Of a stretch of DNA of 64,000 nucleotides, positions 41,644 through 54,195 are shown piece after piece (the stretch's first letter is position 1; each line of letters opens with the position of its first letter). Origin of the DNA: Epiperipatus broadwayi (lineage: Eukaryota > Onychophora > Udeonychophora > Euonychophora > Peripatidae); NCBI GenBank assembly GCA_028023455.1, contig JAQFVV010000013.1, positions 8,030,411-8,094,410 of the forward strand, given 5' to 3'. The position numbers were made by a program, and so were the translations under genes. Below the pieces are notes generated by a model. The model ran no database searches. It was not told where the DNA came from and saw only the letters and a list, made by a program, of their open reading frames with translations.

Positions 41644-44180
41644 TGTTATAATGACTGAATAGAACTCTGAATCTAGAGACATTCTGTATTACAAATTGTT
41701 TGGCTTTAAAAATAACAACGATCATAATAAATAATATTTTAAAGTTTAGATTGAAAGATAAAAAGCATAAATTATAATCTAAATATTTGATTATCCATAA
41801 GCGTGTGTGTATGCATGCATAAATGAATCAGTATTTAGTTTTTAAAAAAAAGATGAAATAAAAATTTAAATTTGATGAATTCATCTTTTATTTTCATGTC
41901 ACAAGCAAAATCTTTGTGTGCTTGTATAAAAAATAAGAATTTATCTGCACTTTATTGTTATTCATCCAAGGAATTTAAAAATTTAAACAAGTAAAAAATA
42001 TAAATTTGTATTGGTGAAACAATTAATCTGCATTCCAAATGCGAATGTTAATATACTTAATTAAGGTTTTAAGATAAGAAGCCTTTTTTTTTATTCAAGA
42101 AAAGAAAATTTTAGATAAATAATTTAGTTATCATATTATATTTATTGCTTATGTATGTATATATGTATACAAAGTGTCTTTATATCACAAAGATGAATGA
42201 ATTTTCAGTGACAAGCACTATAATCAGGAGCTTTGATTATGGTGCTCATCACCACAAGTGCACTCTGCTTTATGATATAAAAATAAGAAAGAACTAATTT
42301 TGTTATGTATACATATATATGTAGGCTAAAGAATTAAATATACAAATGAAGGGCAAAATTATATTAAAATATATATATAAAAAAACCTTGCTTAAACAGA
42401 TAGTAACTAAACAAAGATTTTTTAAAAAATTGTAATTATGAATGAGTGAATCAATGAATATTTACAATATCGTGGGAAGTTTTTAAATGAAGGCCAGTTT
42501 AAATAAGTGTTAGTTTAAATTTTTTCTTGGAGAGAAAAGACAAAGTGGCCAGTAGAAATCTAATTTCAAGCGATGAATTCAAAAGACCCTTACTGTCTCT
42601 GACTGCAAAATTAGTCAGGTACTGTGGTGATAGTCAATAAGAAAAGTAAATTAAATAGTAATTTGTGATACAGAAAGTTATTTGCTTAATGATTCACTAG
42701 TTTTCTTCATAATGTGCTTCGTAGGAGCCAAATAGGCTAACTTTTTAAAATACAGGTAAATTATAAAATGTGCTTCATAGAAGCTAAACAAATTAAAGTA
42801 TATCCACTTGATCTTAGTCATACAAATCCTATCACTATCAAGATTGCAGCCTGAGGAGTGACAATACCAAAGAATTTGAACTAATAAACTGATCCTTAGT
42901 CACTAACCACCATTGATGGATATCTCAATCGCCTAATTTTGAAATATGACTGAAGATAGTGAAACTTATAGCACAGAAAACAATAATGAAGAAAAATCTT
43001 TTCATCAAATACATATATGAACTGTAATTAAAGTTAATTAAAGGACAGTTATTTTAACAAAACTTTTTTGTGTTTTTTAAAGAAAAGAATTGTTAAATAT
43101 GATCATACTTAATAATAACTTAAGGATCAACAAATCTGCAGTAAGATCTTTATGCATAAATCATAGTGTAAAAAGGTCTTACTAATTACCTATCTGTTTA
43201 ATAGTTATTAATATAATATTTAAATTTATATTAAATACTTAGTAATTAAGTGGGTTAATTTATTATATGGACATTCATTATTATATATTATTGAGGCATT
43301 TATTAAGAGAAAGAAAATATTTTGTAGACCTTGATTAAATGTTATGTGTGGAGCGTATTAATGTGTAGTTGTGAAATGTGGACAATGAATAATAAAATTA
43401 GAAACAGATTGGAAGCCTTTGAGATGTGGATTATGGAGAAGAATGGAAAAAATCAGTTGGATAAATAAGATAACAAATGAAGTTTTGAAAAGGTTAAATG
43501 GAAAAAGAAGATTGATTGATGAAATCAGAGAGAGAAAGAGAAACTGGATTGGACATATATTAAGAAGAAATTATAATTTAATAAAAGATGTTTTGGAGGG
43601 AACTGTGAGTGGAAGTAAGAAGAAAGGATGGAAGAGATTGACATTGTTGGTTGATATAAGAGATGGGAAGAATTAGATGGAATTGAAGAGCTGGGCATTG
43701 AAGAGAATGGAATGGAAAAATGGATGAATTGATGATGTGACTACTCTATGGACTTAACCATTAGATATAATACTGTTGATGTTGATTCAGATAATCAGAA
43801 GAATATATTAATATTTTATCATCATATAAATCATATTAAATGATAGTTGGTTTATACTTATATTCGTTCTTAAATAATATGTTAGATTATATATAATTTA
43901 TTTATTAGTGTGTGTGATTTTTTTTTGTTGTTGTTGTTGTTAATAAATATAAATTAAACTTTAGCTATACTGTGCCATTTAAATAAGCTCAGGCTGAGTC
44001 TTTAGCTGGCATGTAAATAGAATAAATATTATGGTGATTGCATAGTTATTCTTCCAGAACAGTCTTTCCATAGGAAAATGGTGTCCATATCTATTAATTA
44101 ACCAATACATATATGGATATAAAGTATGACAGATTACCAAAAATAGATAAAGATGAAAATAGATTTTGAGATGAGAAACA
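41644..44180 (+). repeat. 3' LTR (copy 2) of the long-LTR element
   Basis: This is the partner of 34757-37986, with a TG start and a purine tract directly upstream. It contains a LINE fragment insertion at about 43296-43786 that is absent from copy 1. Without it the LTR is about 2.05 kb. Confidence 0.75.
43296..43786 (+). pseudogene. 3' end of a LINE (RTE-like) inserted in LTR 2
   Basis: The frame at 43419-43676 reads CGLWRRMEKISWINKITNEV then LKRLNGKRRLIDEIRERKRNWIGHILRRN. This is the common C-terminal block of LINE reverse transcriptases (WRRM.KISW...R.R.WIGHI.R). A piece in another frame just upstream, CEMWTMNNKIRNRLEAFEMW, is the preceding block, so a frameshift separates them. The 3' end carries TTGATGATG/GTTGATGTTGATT, like the short repeats that end RTE elements. 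Comparison with LTR 1 gives the insertion borders. Confidence 0.7.
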
Positions 44181-44971
44181 ATAATATAATAAATAAAAGT
44201 ACAGTATGTTGGCTATAATTGATTCAGAAACATTGTATAATTGACAATTATATATGTTAGAATGAAAAAAAATCAATAAATATAGCTAAAAACAATTATT
44301 TATTAAAAATAGGTGTTTAAATAATAACTGATGTAACTATATCATAACTCTATCAATATTGATTTAATGCTCAGTTTGAAAAGTGTAGTGACTATAAAAT
44401 TTTTAATAACTGATGAAAGATATTTTAAAATATTAGAAATAAAATTTTATTTTGCATGACGTCAATAATCAAATTTCCAATTGTATATTTTAAATTTCCT
44501 GTTTCTAAGATGTATTTGAAAATTAACTTCTCTCTCACATTAAACTAAACAACAATTTTAACATTTCAAATCATATGATTTCAGTAGTTTCCCTGCATTA
44601 TACAATACTGATCTCAATCTTCGCAATGTAGCCAATTTTGTAAATACTGATTTCATAAATAAACACTGGTATTTCCACTTAATGTTTATTAATTAAATCA
44701 GTGTTAAATTACTACCTGGGAAAGAAGATAAAGCTAGCCATGAATCTATATATCAGATCACTGTTTCTAAAAAATGAATTGAATCCCCACAACTAACTTC
44801 TTTTTCACAGACATTTTAAATGAATACAAACAATTCTTGTAGCAATTAGCAACACACACATCCCTATATCATATCCCGTTTTAATATTTAACTAATAATT
44901 TTAGAAAAATATATGTATTAAAAAATATTCTCTAATAAACAATGATTAGTGCAAATAAAAAAATGGCTTAC

Positions 44972-45069
44972 CACACTCGAGGTACTAACATGTATGGCGG
45001 ACTGTCATTGCTTTTCAATTTCATTTTAGTTACAAATACTTTTCGCATAAATACGCCTACACATCGAGT
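44972..45069 (-). CDS. NALCN: NALCN exon: repeat III extracellular turret
   Basis: This exon is 98 nt, entered in phase 0 and left in phase 2. It reads TRCVGVFMRKVFVTKMKLKS then NDSPPYMLVPRV, plus TG of the next tryptophan codon. The C, the GVFMRKVFVTKMKL run and the VPRVW end match invertebrate NALCN turret sequence as I remember it; human has CNGIF...VPRVW. The acceptor is TTTGCATATAG and the donor is GTG-TG before GTAAGC. NALCN uses an unusually large extracellular turret here; the cysteine is likely in a disulphide. It must splice to one of the two pore exons, both of which begin with the G that completes TGG. Confidence 0.96.
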
Positions 45070-45479
45070 CTATATGCAAAAAAAAGTGCTGTTATTCCAA
45101 TAAAATACTTACAAATTATTAAATTATCTTATATTATTTTAATATATATATATTACCTTTCAAAGGCCAGAAACCACAATGCAACAAAAAGTAAATCATT
45201 AGACATTAAAAGGAATGCAGCCAAACTTATGACTTGATTCTAGTTAATTAATCATTTTATTGGAAAGAAAATGATCTAAAAACCAGTTATGGAAGTCTGA
45301 TTGCAATTACCTTTAATAATGATTTTTGCTTTTTAATGTTTATATTATGATTACTAGAGTTGGAAGATAAATATCATTACAATATGCTATATAAAAGAGA
45401 ACTGAATGATGATGTTAAGTAAACTGTTTCATTTTTTTTCATATTAAAAAAAAAAAACAAATAAATACAAAGAATTCAC

Positions 45480-48400
45480 AGAGATCTCTCTAGAATATGT
45501 TATAAGAATGTGCAGAATACCTTATCAATGAATCAAATGAAAAATAGTATCTCTGAAATTCAGAAAGTTTTACTCAATGTTACTAACCTCAGACCTAATC
45601 ATCAATTAATAAATAATTTACAAGAAGAATACAACATCTTATATCAACTTATGCATCAAGATGCCCATACAATATGGCTCAGGAAATTAATTCCTAACTG
45701 AGTAAATTATCAAAACCCATGTTAAACTATGCTAGATTATACATTCCAAATTCTAGGGGCATTGCCAGTATAACCAAAGATGATGATAGCATTGCCTCTG
45801 GAATCTATGTTGATAATTATATATTTGAAAAGTAAAAAATGAAGTTTGGCGTAAGCACAGGTTCCATCGATCAATTTCAGTAGTATCATAACCGAGGAAC
45901 AGAAAGAGTATATTTCTAGTCAGGATATTCAGGATGAGATTAATATCCTCAAGGTACAATCAATAAAGTCGAATGACACAATCCCAGCCTCTGTTTATAA
46001 ACAGCTTGACTATGCTCTCAGATTTGCAATTGGAGACTTTTTAATCAGTTGTGTTATGAGAGAATTGAGTGACCCTTTACAAGCAACAGAGTAATTTTTA
46101 GCCTCAAAAAAGACAAATTAGTGCAAAGACCATCAATTGATGAACTGAGACATATTTCCGTAGAAGACATTGATTCGAAGATTCTGGCTAGAATTCTCTT
46201 GAAGAAATTACATCACCTTATCAATACTAGAATATCTTCCGCTCACCATGACATTAAGGGTAGATATGCAGTAAATGCAGCCTTAAAAATTCATAAGACT
46301 ATTAAATATGCCAGGGATTTAAATGTAACCCAATATTATGCTATTCAAATAGATTTTAGGGCTGCTTTTGACATGGTCAATTGGTCATATTTGATTCAGT
46401 CCCTCCGCCTTTTAATCCCAGATCACAAATGGTTGGTGAATGCAGTTGAAAATTATATTAAAAATAGTAGAATCTCTCTTAAAAACTTTATGAGAAGATC
46501 TGAATTTTTTATCCCTAAGAGGGATATTCCACAAGGTTTTCCCTTGGCGGCTTTTCTGTTTGCAGTTTATATAGATCCTCTCATTCATAAGATTGAGAAC
46601 CTCGTTCCCGGCCTTTATCTTCCGTACTGGGATTGCAGGTAGCTGTAACAGCTTTCATTGATGATTCCCAAAGACTTTATCATGTGTTTGAAGTGTTTGT
46701 ATTCAGTCATTTATAGTTAAAATCTGCAAAGCGCATGTGCAACAGCTTAATGCTGTTTAGCTATTACAGTTTATAAAATATCGCGCTATATAAAAAATAA
46801 TTGATTTATTTACATATATTTAATTTCAAATAAGAATGATGTATCGTATACTCTAGTAATTTTCACCAGCGTCATTCATTCAAGCATGTAAAAGTAATTT
46901 AAAGTGATTATTTAATATCTTCACGCTTTCACTTTCAGACACTTAAGATTTGCCCATACAAAAGAGTTTAGGTTCAAAAAGATAGATGGCCATTCTATCT
47001 TTTCCCAAAGACTTTATCATGTGTTTGAAGTGTTTGTATTCAGTCATTTATAGTTAAAATCTGCAAAGCGCATGTGCAACGGCTTAATGCTGTTTAGCTA
47101 TTACAGTTTATAAAATATCGCGCTATATAAAAAATAATTGATTTATTTACATATAATAATATTTCAAAACAACTATAATATCCAAGTTGTGATGAATATC
47201 TTAGAAAATTTTCAGGCTGAAACTGGCTCAGTTATTCAACCAATAAAGTCTGCAGCCTGGCAGTTAGCTACTGGTAAAAAAATGCCATCTAACTTTATGG
47301 CTCTCCCGTCTGCTTTCTTGGGCATACCATTATATATGTCCAAGACAAAGATGAACTATTACTTAAATAAATTAACTTTTACAAAAATTGAAGATAAAAT
47401 AAATAAATTTTCTTCATTTCAATTATATGAAATTACAAGAGCGTCAATTTTTAATTCCATTGTTTCAGGGATTTTGGCATACTATGCACCCTGGGTATCC
47501 CTACATAACAAAACAATACTCAGAATAAACCAGTTTGCAAAGAAATGTGTCTAGGATAGAGCTTCAAGATGGATCCCAATATCAACCTTGCAAATGCCAA
47601 TAGAAAATGGAGATCTTGGCCTGATTGATCCAGGACTATATATATCTTACATCAAGGCAAGTACATTTATTAACTTATTTAAAAGTCAATTTCTTGGGCC
47701 TTTTGTTGATCATTCTAGCTCCTTTAATGAAATTAGATGTAAGGGAAAATCTTTTATAACTGACCTGTTTGTTGCTTATAGGGATCTCCAGGATGATCTA
47801 AATGTGCTCAGTTTGGAAAGTATTAAACATAAAAACTTAATGAATCATTTTAAAAGACATGACAACGCATGGTTTATATCAAAAAAATGTGTTGGAAAAA
47901 GTTCCACTCTATATATGCACACCAATCCTACTTGAAATTTGTTTTAAACTGATGAATGGCTTGTTTCCAACAGCTAAGGTTCTAAATGAAAGGCTAGGTA
48001 TGAACTTGGATCCAATCTGTCTACAATGCAAATCTGGTGATGAAACTTTCCAGCATCTATATGAAGAATATTCAGTATTTGGACAGATAAGAGCTAGTAT
48101 TCCACAGACCAATCATCAACTTAAAACTTCTATTTAGTCAATACTTTGAGAAATTTAACTCCATAATGCAATGGTAACTGTGCATACCCTTAAGCCAATA
48201 TGGTATATAAGATGTACTATGATATTCGATAACAAGAAATTCACCTGGCTGAGAAAACTCTATAGTGATTGGAAACTTATTTCAATCAATGTCAGAGATA
48301 CTTGCCTAGGAAAATAATGACTCGAATCTGGGGTGGCCCTGGAATAACTCTACATGAGATTATCAGATAAATATTTGTTTTGAGTAAAAGTTAGAATTCT

Positions 48401-48605
48401 ATTGAGGGGCTTATTCCTTAGTCTAATCAAACATTTTGTTACATGCTTCATCCTTTTGAGGTGCATTTGCTTGATGTCTTTAGAGTCTCCTTCTATTACA
48501 TTGTTACAGGTTAACCTCCTTGAGTTGGAGTTAACTGTTTAATGGCCTGGAGCCTTTTTGTCTTAATAGTGAAATATTTTTTTATTATAAATTAAAAAAA
48601 AAAAC
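45480..48605 (+). pseudogene. L1/Tx1-like LINE, 5'-truncated, frameshifted, with A-rich tail
   Basis: From 5' to 3' on the + strand: a pre-domain (YNILYQLMHQDAHTIWLRKL); fingers (EINILKVQSIKSNDTIPASV); 46121-46642 with HISVEDIDSKILARILLKKL, FRAAFDMVNW (catalytic D) and PQGFPLAAFLFAVYIDPL; a frameshift into AFIDDSQRLY, the YxDD-type catalytic box; then 47188-47935 with ETGSVIQPIKSAAW and FLGIPLYMSK (the usual SG..iN..KS and LGIPL blocks); and 47950-48137 with CLQCKSGDETFQHL, a zf-RVT-type zinc motif. The endonuclease is missing. It ends with a run of A near 48590-48605. It copied itself by target-primed reverse transcription; it is now dead. Confidence 0.85.
46666..47155. mobile_element. Insertion in the LINE with 153-bp direct repeats (TRIM-like)
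   Basis: The segments 46666-46818 and 47003-47155 are near-identical direct repeats of 153 bp, starting TCCCAAAGACTTTATCATGT and ending TTTACATATA; a 184-bp spacer separates them. They interrupt the LINE just after its FIDD box, and the LINE frame resumes near 47140. The layout (short terminal direct repeats, small non-coding interior) recalls a miniature LTR element, though the repeat does not start with TG, so it could also be a tandem duplication. Confidence 0.6.
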
Positions 48606-49351
48606 AACAAGTGAATAAAATACTATTATTTTAAAAAAATAAATTAGGCTCATGAATGAGATAAAGTAGGAAAAAATCAAATAGTTGAATAATTTCATTA
48701 AATTATTGAAATCAACTTTAAAAGATTTAATTCAAAGGAATTAAGAGATAATAGTAATTCAGTGGAATTTTTCAACTAGCTGATTTTTAATCATTGAAGT
48801 TATGATTTCAATGAATGAGTAATAGTTATCACTTCAAGATGGTTTAATATAATAAAATGCAAAATTTTTAAAAAAAATTATTTAATTTCTCATGTAGCTA
48901 AGAGATTATAATTTAGAAAAAGTATAAATTGGAAAAAAAAATATTTTTTTTAAATTTGTATTTTATTTGTTTTAAACAATTGATCATTTTCAATTTATAA
49001 AAGACAAAAAAAAAATAAAAAAAGAATTTTCTTTTTTCTCTCCAGACTGAAAACAATTTCCCAAGGATAATAAATAAGCATATAATTAAAACATTTTTAA
49101 TATAATAATAGACTGCTTAGAAATAATTTAATAAAAAACTTTACTGTATTAATTTATTTAAAATTTTGCAATAATTGCAAAAAAGTAGAAATGAATTTAA
49201 CAAAATAGAAATGGTAACATCAGCACTAAATTTGAAATTAGAATTAAATGTGATTAAAACTAAAACTATAATAGTAATTAGAAAAACAAAAAATAAATTA
49301 GAAAAAGAACTAAAGAATATATTTATGAAACTGACTATAAGAAATAAAGAT

Positions 49352-49621
49352 CACATGATCAATATCTTCCATGCTTGCTCATAACTGTTGTTATAATAGG
49401 CAAAACTCTTTCCATACAGTAGTGCCACTCTAAGCAAGATCTAGGTGCAGTGCTCTCAGATCCAAGGCTCCTCACTGACGAAGACCATAAGCCAAAAACT
49501 AGTTTGGGGGTATTAGATGAGTAGGCACTAGATAGGGATTTTATGAACAAGCCTTCTGGCATCCATTGATTACTCTGTCTTGCTTAGAGTGGCACTACTG
49601 TATGGAGAGAGTTTTGCCTAT
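49352..49621. repeat. Inverted-repeat element with 16-bp target duplication
   Basis: TATAAGAAATAAAGAT is present at 49336-49351 and 49622-49637. The arms 49391-49438 and 49579-49626 are reverse complements with one mismatch (TTATAATAGGCAAAACTC... and its mirror). A TCACATGATC motif near the left end also appears, as TCACRTGAYC, in the units at 11.6, 53.8 and 59.2 kb. A hammerhead-like core lies between the arms. No coding capacity. Confidence 0.7.
49441..49532 (+). ncRNA. Hammerhead-ribozyme-like motif, degenerate (49.5 kb)
   Basis: The + strand contains CTGACGA, a fair match to the CUGANGA box, after CCTCA. About 12 nt later comes CCAAAAAC where GAAAC is expected, followed by TAGTTTGGGG. 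AGTGC at 49449 and GCACT at 49525 could pair as stem I. The second box is mutated, so activity is unlikely. Confidence 0.35.
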
Positions 49622-50559
49622 TATAAGAAATAAAGATAGTGAGAAAAAGATTAGAAAAAGACAATATTTAAATAGGTTTTTAATAAGAGAATATGACTTA
49701 CTTATGGATTTAAAATTAAGAAGAAAAAAATTTTTATATGAATAGTAATTTAGTATGAAGCAGAAACTTTACTATAAGCAAGAGGAATAAATTTAAAATA
49801 ATTTGGATAAATAAGATGAGAAAATAACTCAATTTTTAAAACAAAGAAATAATGAAAATGTTGGTCTTAAAATTTGTAATGATGATATCTTACAAATAAT
49901 TATATTTTGGACTACTTCAACCAATTAATTAACTTCTTAAATGTTTTTAAAAGTAAAATTCAAACTTTATTTACATTTTTTCAAATATGTTCAATTATTA
50001 GTATTAACACACATTACTACAGATCATGATTCAAATAATATTATTCCAATTTTCAGATGCATTGACTTCCAGCACAGGAAATAAACTAATAATCTAGATT
50101 CATAAATATTAAATTCATTGTAATACTCTAATCAAATTCATTTGACTAACAATTGAATGTATTTGGAAAAGTACAAATAAAGTTAGAATTTTTCTGAAAA
50201 CATTTAACAATTCAATTAGAAAATGGAAATAATGCAAGATATAATTGGCTTTCAAATAATTACAAATAATGAAGAATTTCTTTTAAAAAAAATGATAAAT
50301 CATTTTAATTACAATCAACAACTCAATTTCATGCCACTTTAAATTTCCTCCACACTTTTTTTTTTTAATTTACACAAACCATTTCAACATTTTTTTTTTT
50401 GTGGATAATAAATACCATCTAATCATTCTATTTTAAATTTCAGCTTCATCTCAAAAGTATTCTTATTTTCATTCAATATTCCACAAATCCAATGACTCAT
50501 TCTTTTCTTAATCTACTTTAAGTACATTCAATCTTTAATAGTTGTCTAATATTTAAAAA

Positions 50560-50770
50560 TCACTTTGCAATTCACACAATTTTTTATAGAACTTTCCTTT
50601 TAGACAAAATGTGTTCTCACAAAGACCAAGAGTAGATAAAGTTTTAAAATTTCTTCCTGCCAATGCTAAATCTGCCTTATCTACGGCATTCAACATATCA
50701 CTGAAAAACAAAAATTTGTTGCCCTTCTTCACAAAAGCTTTTATATACTTGTCAACTGTGGTCCACTTTT
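50560..50770 (-). pseudogene. Unrecognised coding-like fragment
   Basis: The minus-strand frame starts WTTVDKYIKAFVKKGNKFLF and continues FSDMLNAVDKADLALAGRNF, KTLSTLGLCENTF, ending at TAA near 50560. About 65 codons are open with a protein-like composition that stands out from the AT-rich surroundings. Upstream on the same strand EEGWKIPEVYKILKKG may belong to it. I do not recognise the family. It may be a piece of a mobile-element protein; it has no start codon and no splice context. Confidence 0.35.
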
Positions 50771-51599
50771 AGAATCACTGTATTTCTTATAAACCCTTTT
50801 TCAAAATCTTGTACACTTCAGGGATTTTCCAGCCTTCTTCAATATCTTTACATATAATTTTTCATTTCTTTTTTGCTTTCAACATTTATTCTTATATATT
50901 CCATTCTTATATTCTAAGTTTCAGTTCTGCTTCATTCTCTTTCAAAGGTATATTAATATTTCTTCTTGACTTATTTCATATGCATTATAAACAGGAAACC
51001 AATGTTCTTTCTAAAAGTAGACTATCTCTGAGCTAAAAATACAAGAGCTGAGCACACTAAATTGACCAATGTGCAACAAATATATATATAAAATGTCAAA
51101 ATATAGCATTTCTTTGCATATTTACATATAAAATGGTTTACATATAATGAAATATTGTAGAACATAACAATAAACTCAATAATAATAATTAGTCCATTAT
51201 TTTTCACTCTGTTCTTTAAGATTTATCCAAAGTTTATCAACTTTGTCTAGGTATATTTGCTTTTCTGACAAGATATAATCCTTAATTTTTATTCAATTAT
51301 TCAAATGCTTGAGCTGCCCAAATATTCTTAATTGAAGACATATGTAACAAAATATTTAAATGATGCAACTACTACAATTTTACATTTTACTTTTACTAAA
51401 AATTTCAAATTACTATATTGTTCTAAAATTGTATCTAAGCTTGTATGGTTTTTATCATTGTTATTAATTATAAATTCATATTTTACAGATGAACATTTTA
51501 GATTATCTCTTCCATGCTCTATGTTAAAATTATTTTTTATTAAAAATTCAAGACATTTCAGTCTCATTTATATCTCTTCCGTAAATCTAATATTTAAAT

Positions 51600-52850
51600 G
51601 ATTACAAATCAGTTGAATAAATTTTAATATTGGTGCAGTATCTTTACAATTGCTGAAATCTAAAATTGTTTGAATGTCCAAACTCAAGCAGACATTATCT
51701 GGATATGGCACTCAAAGTTTATTAATTTTTGCTGTTGCAAAGTTTTGTTTAATGCTGTTAATTCCACAAATACATTTTGAAGAATCACACATACCACTCA
51801 ATATTGTGGGTTTTTGAAGTTTGTTAAAACTATAATTTCAACATGTTCATTAAAAAGTCATAAGGTCTTACCAGAGAAAATAAAGCAAAATATCTAGATA
51901 TCCATCTTACTTCATTAAAAGATCTGAATATGTCAACTTCTGAAATATTGGCCAATTCTTTAAGGTTTACTAGTCTTGTAGATGATCTACTAAACATTAT
52001 ATATATTGTCCTTAAAAAGATTTCAATATCCTTGATAAATGGAACCTATTTCCATGCATCTTCTATTCCAAGATTTTCCCTGTGAACCACAGAGTGCTGG
52101 TAAAATAAATGTAAAATATCATCTTATAGCCAAGCAACCACACCATTTGTTTTTTCTAATATTGCGGATTCTCCATTAAAGGTAAACATAACTATTTTTT
52201 GAAAATCAAGATTATTCTCTCTATAAAACTTTTTTATCCCTATTAATGATTGTCACAAGCAATAAACTTAATAATGCAAACAAATTTTGTCTGATAGCTG
52301 GATTCAAATTTTGATCTGTATTTTATATATAATATTAATTTTTTTTCTACTGAAATATTTTTACTTTCATTAATAATAAAGCAATGAAATGAAGATGTTC
52401 AAATTTCATCAATACAGTAATCTCTTTATCTAAAATTAAAGTTATACATTCTATAAATTTGAAGAAATAATTCTTGCTAAACATGAATTGGAAATATTAA
52501 TGTATTTTCTTACATGATCATGTATAGATTGTACAGCAAACATTGATGAATTGATAGATAATTGCTAGGATAACATTGTCTAATAGAATTTTAATATGTT
52601 TTTGTCTGTTGTTTTTTTTTTGCATTCTGTATTTTCTAATCTAAGATTACGATCTTTTGGGTTTTTCATTGTTTTTATTTCGGACGGTGATAATTGAATC
52701 AATATGAACTTTTTTACTTAAATGTTGCTTTAAATAGTCTATTTTTCCATTTGAACCATCTTCTGAATTTGACTAATAGCAAATTTTACAAACGATATCA
52801 TCTGTATTATTTGATAACTAAAAGTATTTCCAAGTTTAATAGATATAATT
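51600..52850 (-). pseudogene. hAT-superfamily transposase fossil
   Basis: Minus-strand translation, with several stops and frameshifts, gives ICKICY and later YLKQHLSKKVHIDSI (an N-terminal zinc-finger-like part near 52.8 kb). After it come HSVVHRENLGIEDAWK, FIKDIEIFLRTIYIMFSRSS, LVNLKELANISEVD and FNEVRWISRYFALFSLVRPY. The series HRENL / LKELA / VRW.SR..AL is the insertion-domain to catalytic-end signature of hAT transposases of the ZNF862/ZBED type. Terminal repeats and the catalytic triad were not resolved. Confidence 0.6.
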
Positions 52851-53763
52851 TTTAATGAGTTTCAATTGACTGGGAGAATCATTCATGTTTAAATTCATTT
52901 TTAGATTGATTGGATGAAGAATTAGATTGACTTGTTGAACATTTTAACATCTGTAGGAGCTAAAATAGAATATTTATACATTGGATGACTTTTTTAAAAA
53001 TTATAATTATAAAAAAAAAATGCCATTGCATTCAAGCTTGCTCAAACATCCTGCCATGGTAAAGGCCACCAGAGGAGAGACAGTTCTGGTCAGCAATGTT
53101 GCAATGTTATATATAAGCCAAAATGCAAGAGTCCTAAAATATATTTGCAGTTGTTTCTATCACACGCCACACACACTATTAAACTTAAGTCCCCATAGCA
53201 ATGTCCTTATTAATTTATCAAAATTATTCATCTGTTATTCAGCTTTGTGTGTTTAAATGTAAAAACAACTAGACAAATACTTTGAGTATTGGAATGTCTG
53301 AAGTGAGCAGAAGCTGCTGAGCAGTGCACAGGTTTTCAAAGTTGCTGGCCAACATGCAGCTTAGAGGGAATATTGAAGGAGACTAAACAATCACTAATAA
53401 GAACGTGATCCTTATGTTAAAATTTTACTGTTGTAACAGCTGTTTAATATTATATCTGTATCATTCTTATTATTCTGGTAAATATAAAAAATAAAAACCC
53501 AGCTTTTTTATATTTAAGTTTTTTTATGTGATAAAATATTTTTGATAATATGGAAAAATTAGCAGAAAAAACTGATAATGACTGTTAAACACTTAAACAC
53601 AATAATAAAGAAAGCATAAATATAAAAGAAGAATTTGGTTAGACTTTTTAAATAATAGCATTTCTGCTCATTATTGAGTATTAATGTTAATAGATAAACT
53701 TAAATATGACAGAAATACAATGACAATTTGAAAAAAATGTAAAAGATAGATATGATTATGATG

Positions 53764-53861
53764 ATATAAACAATGAGCATTGCCAATTGCTCAACGAGCT
53801 TTGTGATAAATGCTAATCACAAAGCTGGTTGAGCAATTGGCAATGCTCATTGTTTATATTT
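53764..53861. repeat. Hairpin, truncated relative of the 11.6-kb unit
   Basis: The arms TATAAACAATGAGCATTGCC... and its reverse complement (about 43 nt, about two mismatches) flank a short loop AAATGCTA. The sequence to the right (53862-53930) reads, reverse-complemented, CAGTCAAAATAAGAGTCA, then CACATGATCC and AAGCTTGTAAA. That is the start of the direct repeat at 11622, so this is a rearranged copy of that family. Confidence 0.6.
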
Positions 53862-54139
53862 TACAAGCTTAAAAGAATTGGATCATGTGATCTGTGACTC
53901 TTATTTTGACTGATTATGAAGATAGTTTAAAAATAATTACTGCTGACCTCTTCCTTTCGTTTTTTTCTGCATTATTATAGTTTTCAACAATTCTTACTTT
54001 TCTCTATAGTTTAAATCCTAAAATTTTAAAAAAAAACTCTCATTCATTCAACTCCAGTGCTATTATCTATTGCAAGTTTAACTAATTAATAGACATTAAA
54101 TGGTAGTGGTTATGAAATCTATACGCAGAACATCCTATT

Positions 54140-54195
54140 CATATGCCCAGACTAGTTTCCAGTTTATGACCTGCATCAGTAAAGTACTTGGCTAT
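54140..54195 (-). ncRNA. Hammerhead-ribozyme-like motif, degenerate (54.2 kb, minus)
   Basis: On the minus strand TTTACTGATGCAGGTCATAA is followed by ACTGGAAACTAGTCTGGG. The GAAAC box and the GTC triplet before TGGG are in place; the first box reads CTGATGCA instead of CTGATGA. It is paired in inverted orientation with the motif at 54415-54475, as at 59.3/59.9 kb. Confidence 0.4.

Larger units (their letters stand above)
34757..44180 (+). mobile_element. Long-LTR retroelement with gag remnant and three nested insertions
   Basis: Two diverged copies of a sequence of about 1.9-2.0 kb, at 34757-37986 and 41644-44180 (nested insertions included), flank an internal region with a retroviral-type gag remnant. 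The second copy starts TGTTATAATG and is preceded directly by a purine tract GAGAGGGAAG, as in front of a 3' LTR; its end reads GATGAGAAACA. I read this as one element in + orientation with unusually long LTRs, not a simple segmental duplication. No reverse transcriptase was seen. Nested inside are a TIR element in LTR 1, a hairpin unit in gag, and a LINE fragment in LTR 2. A clean target duplication was not found. Confidence 0.7.
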
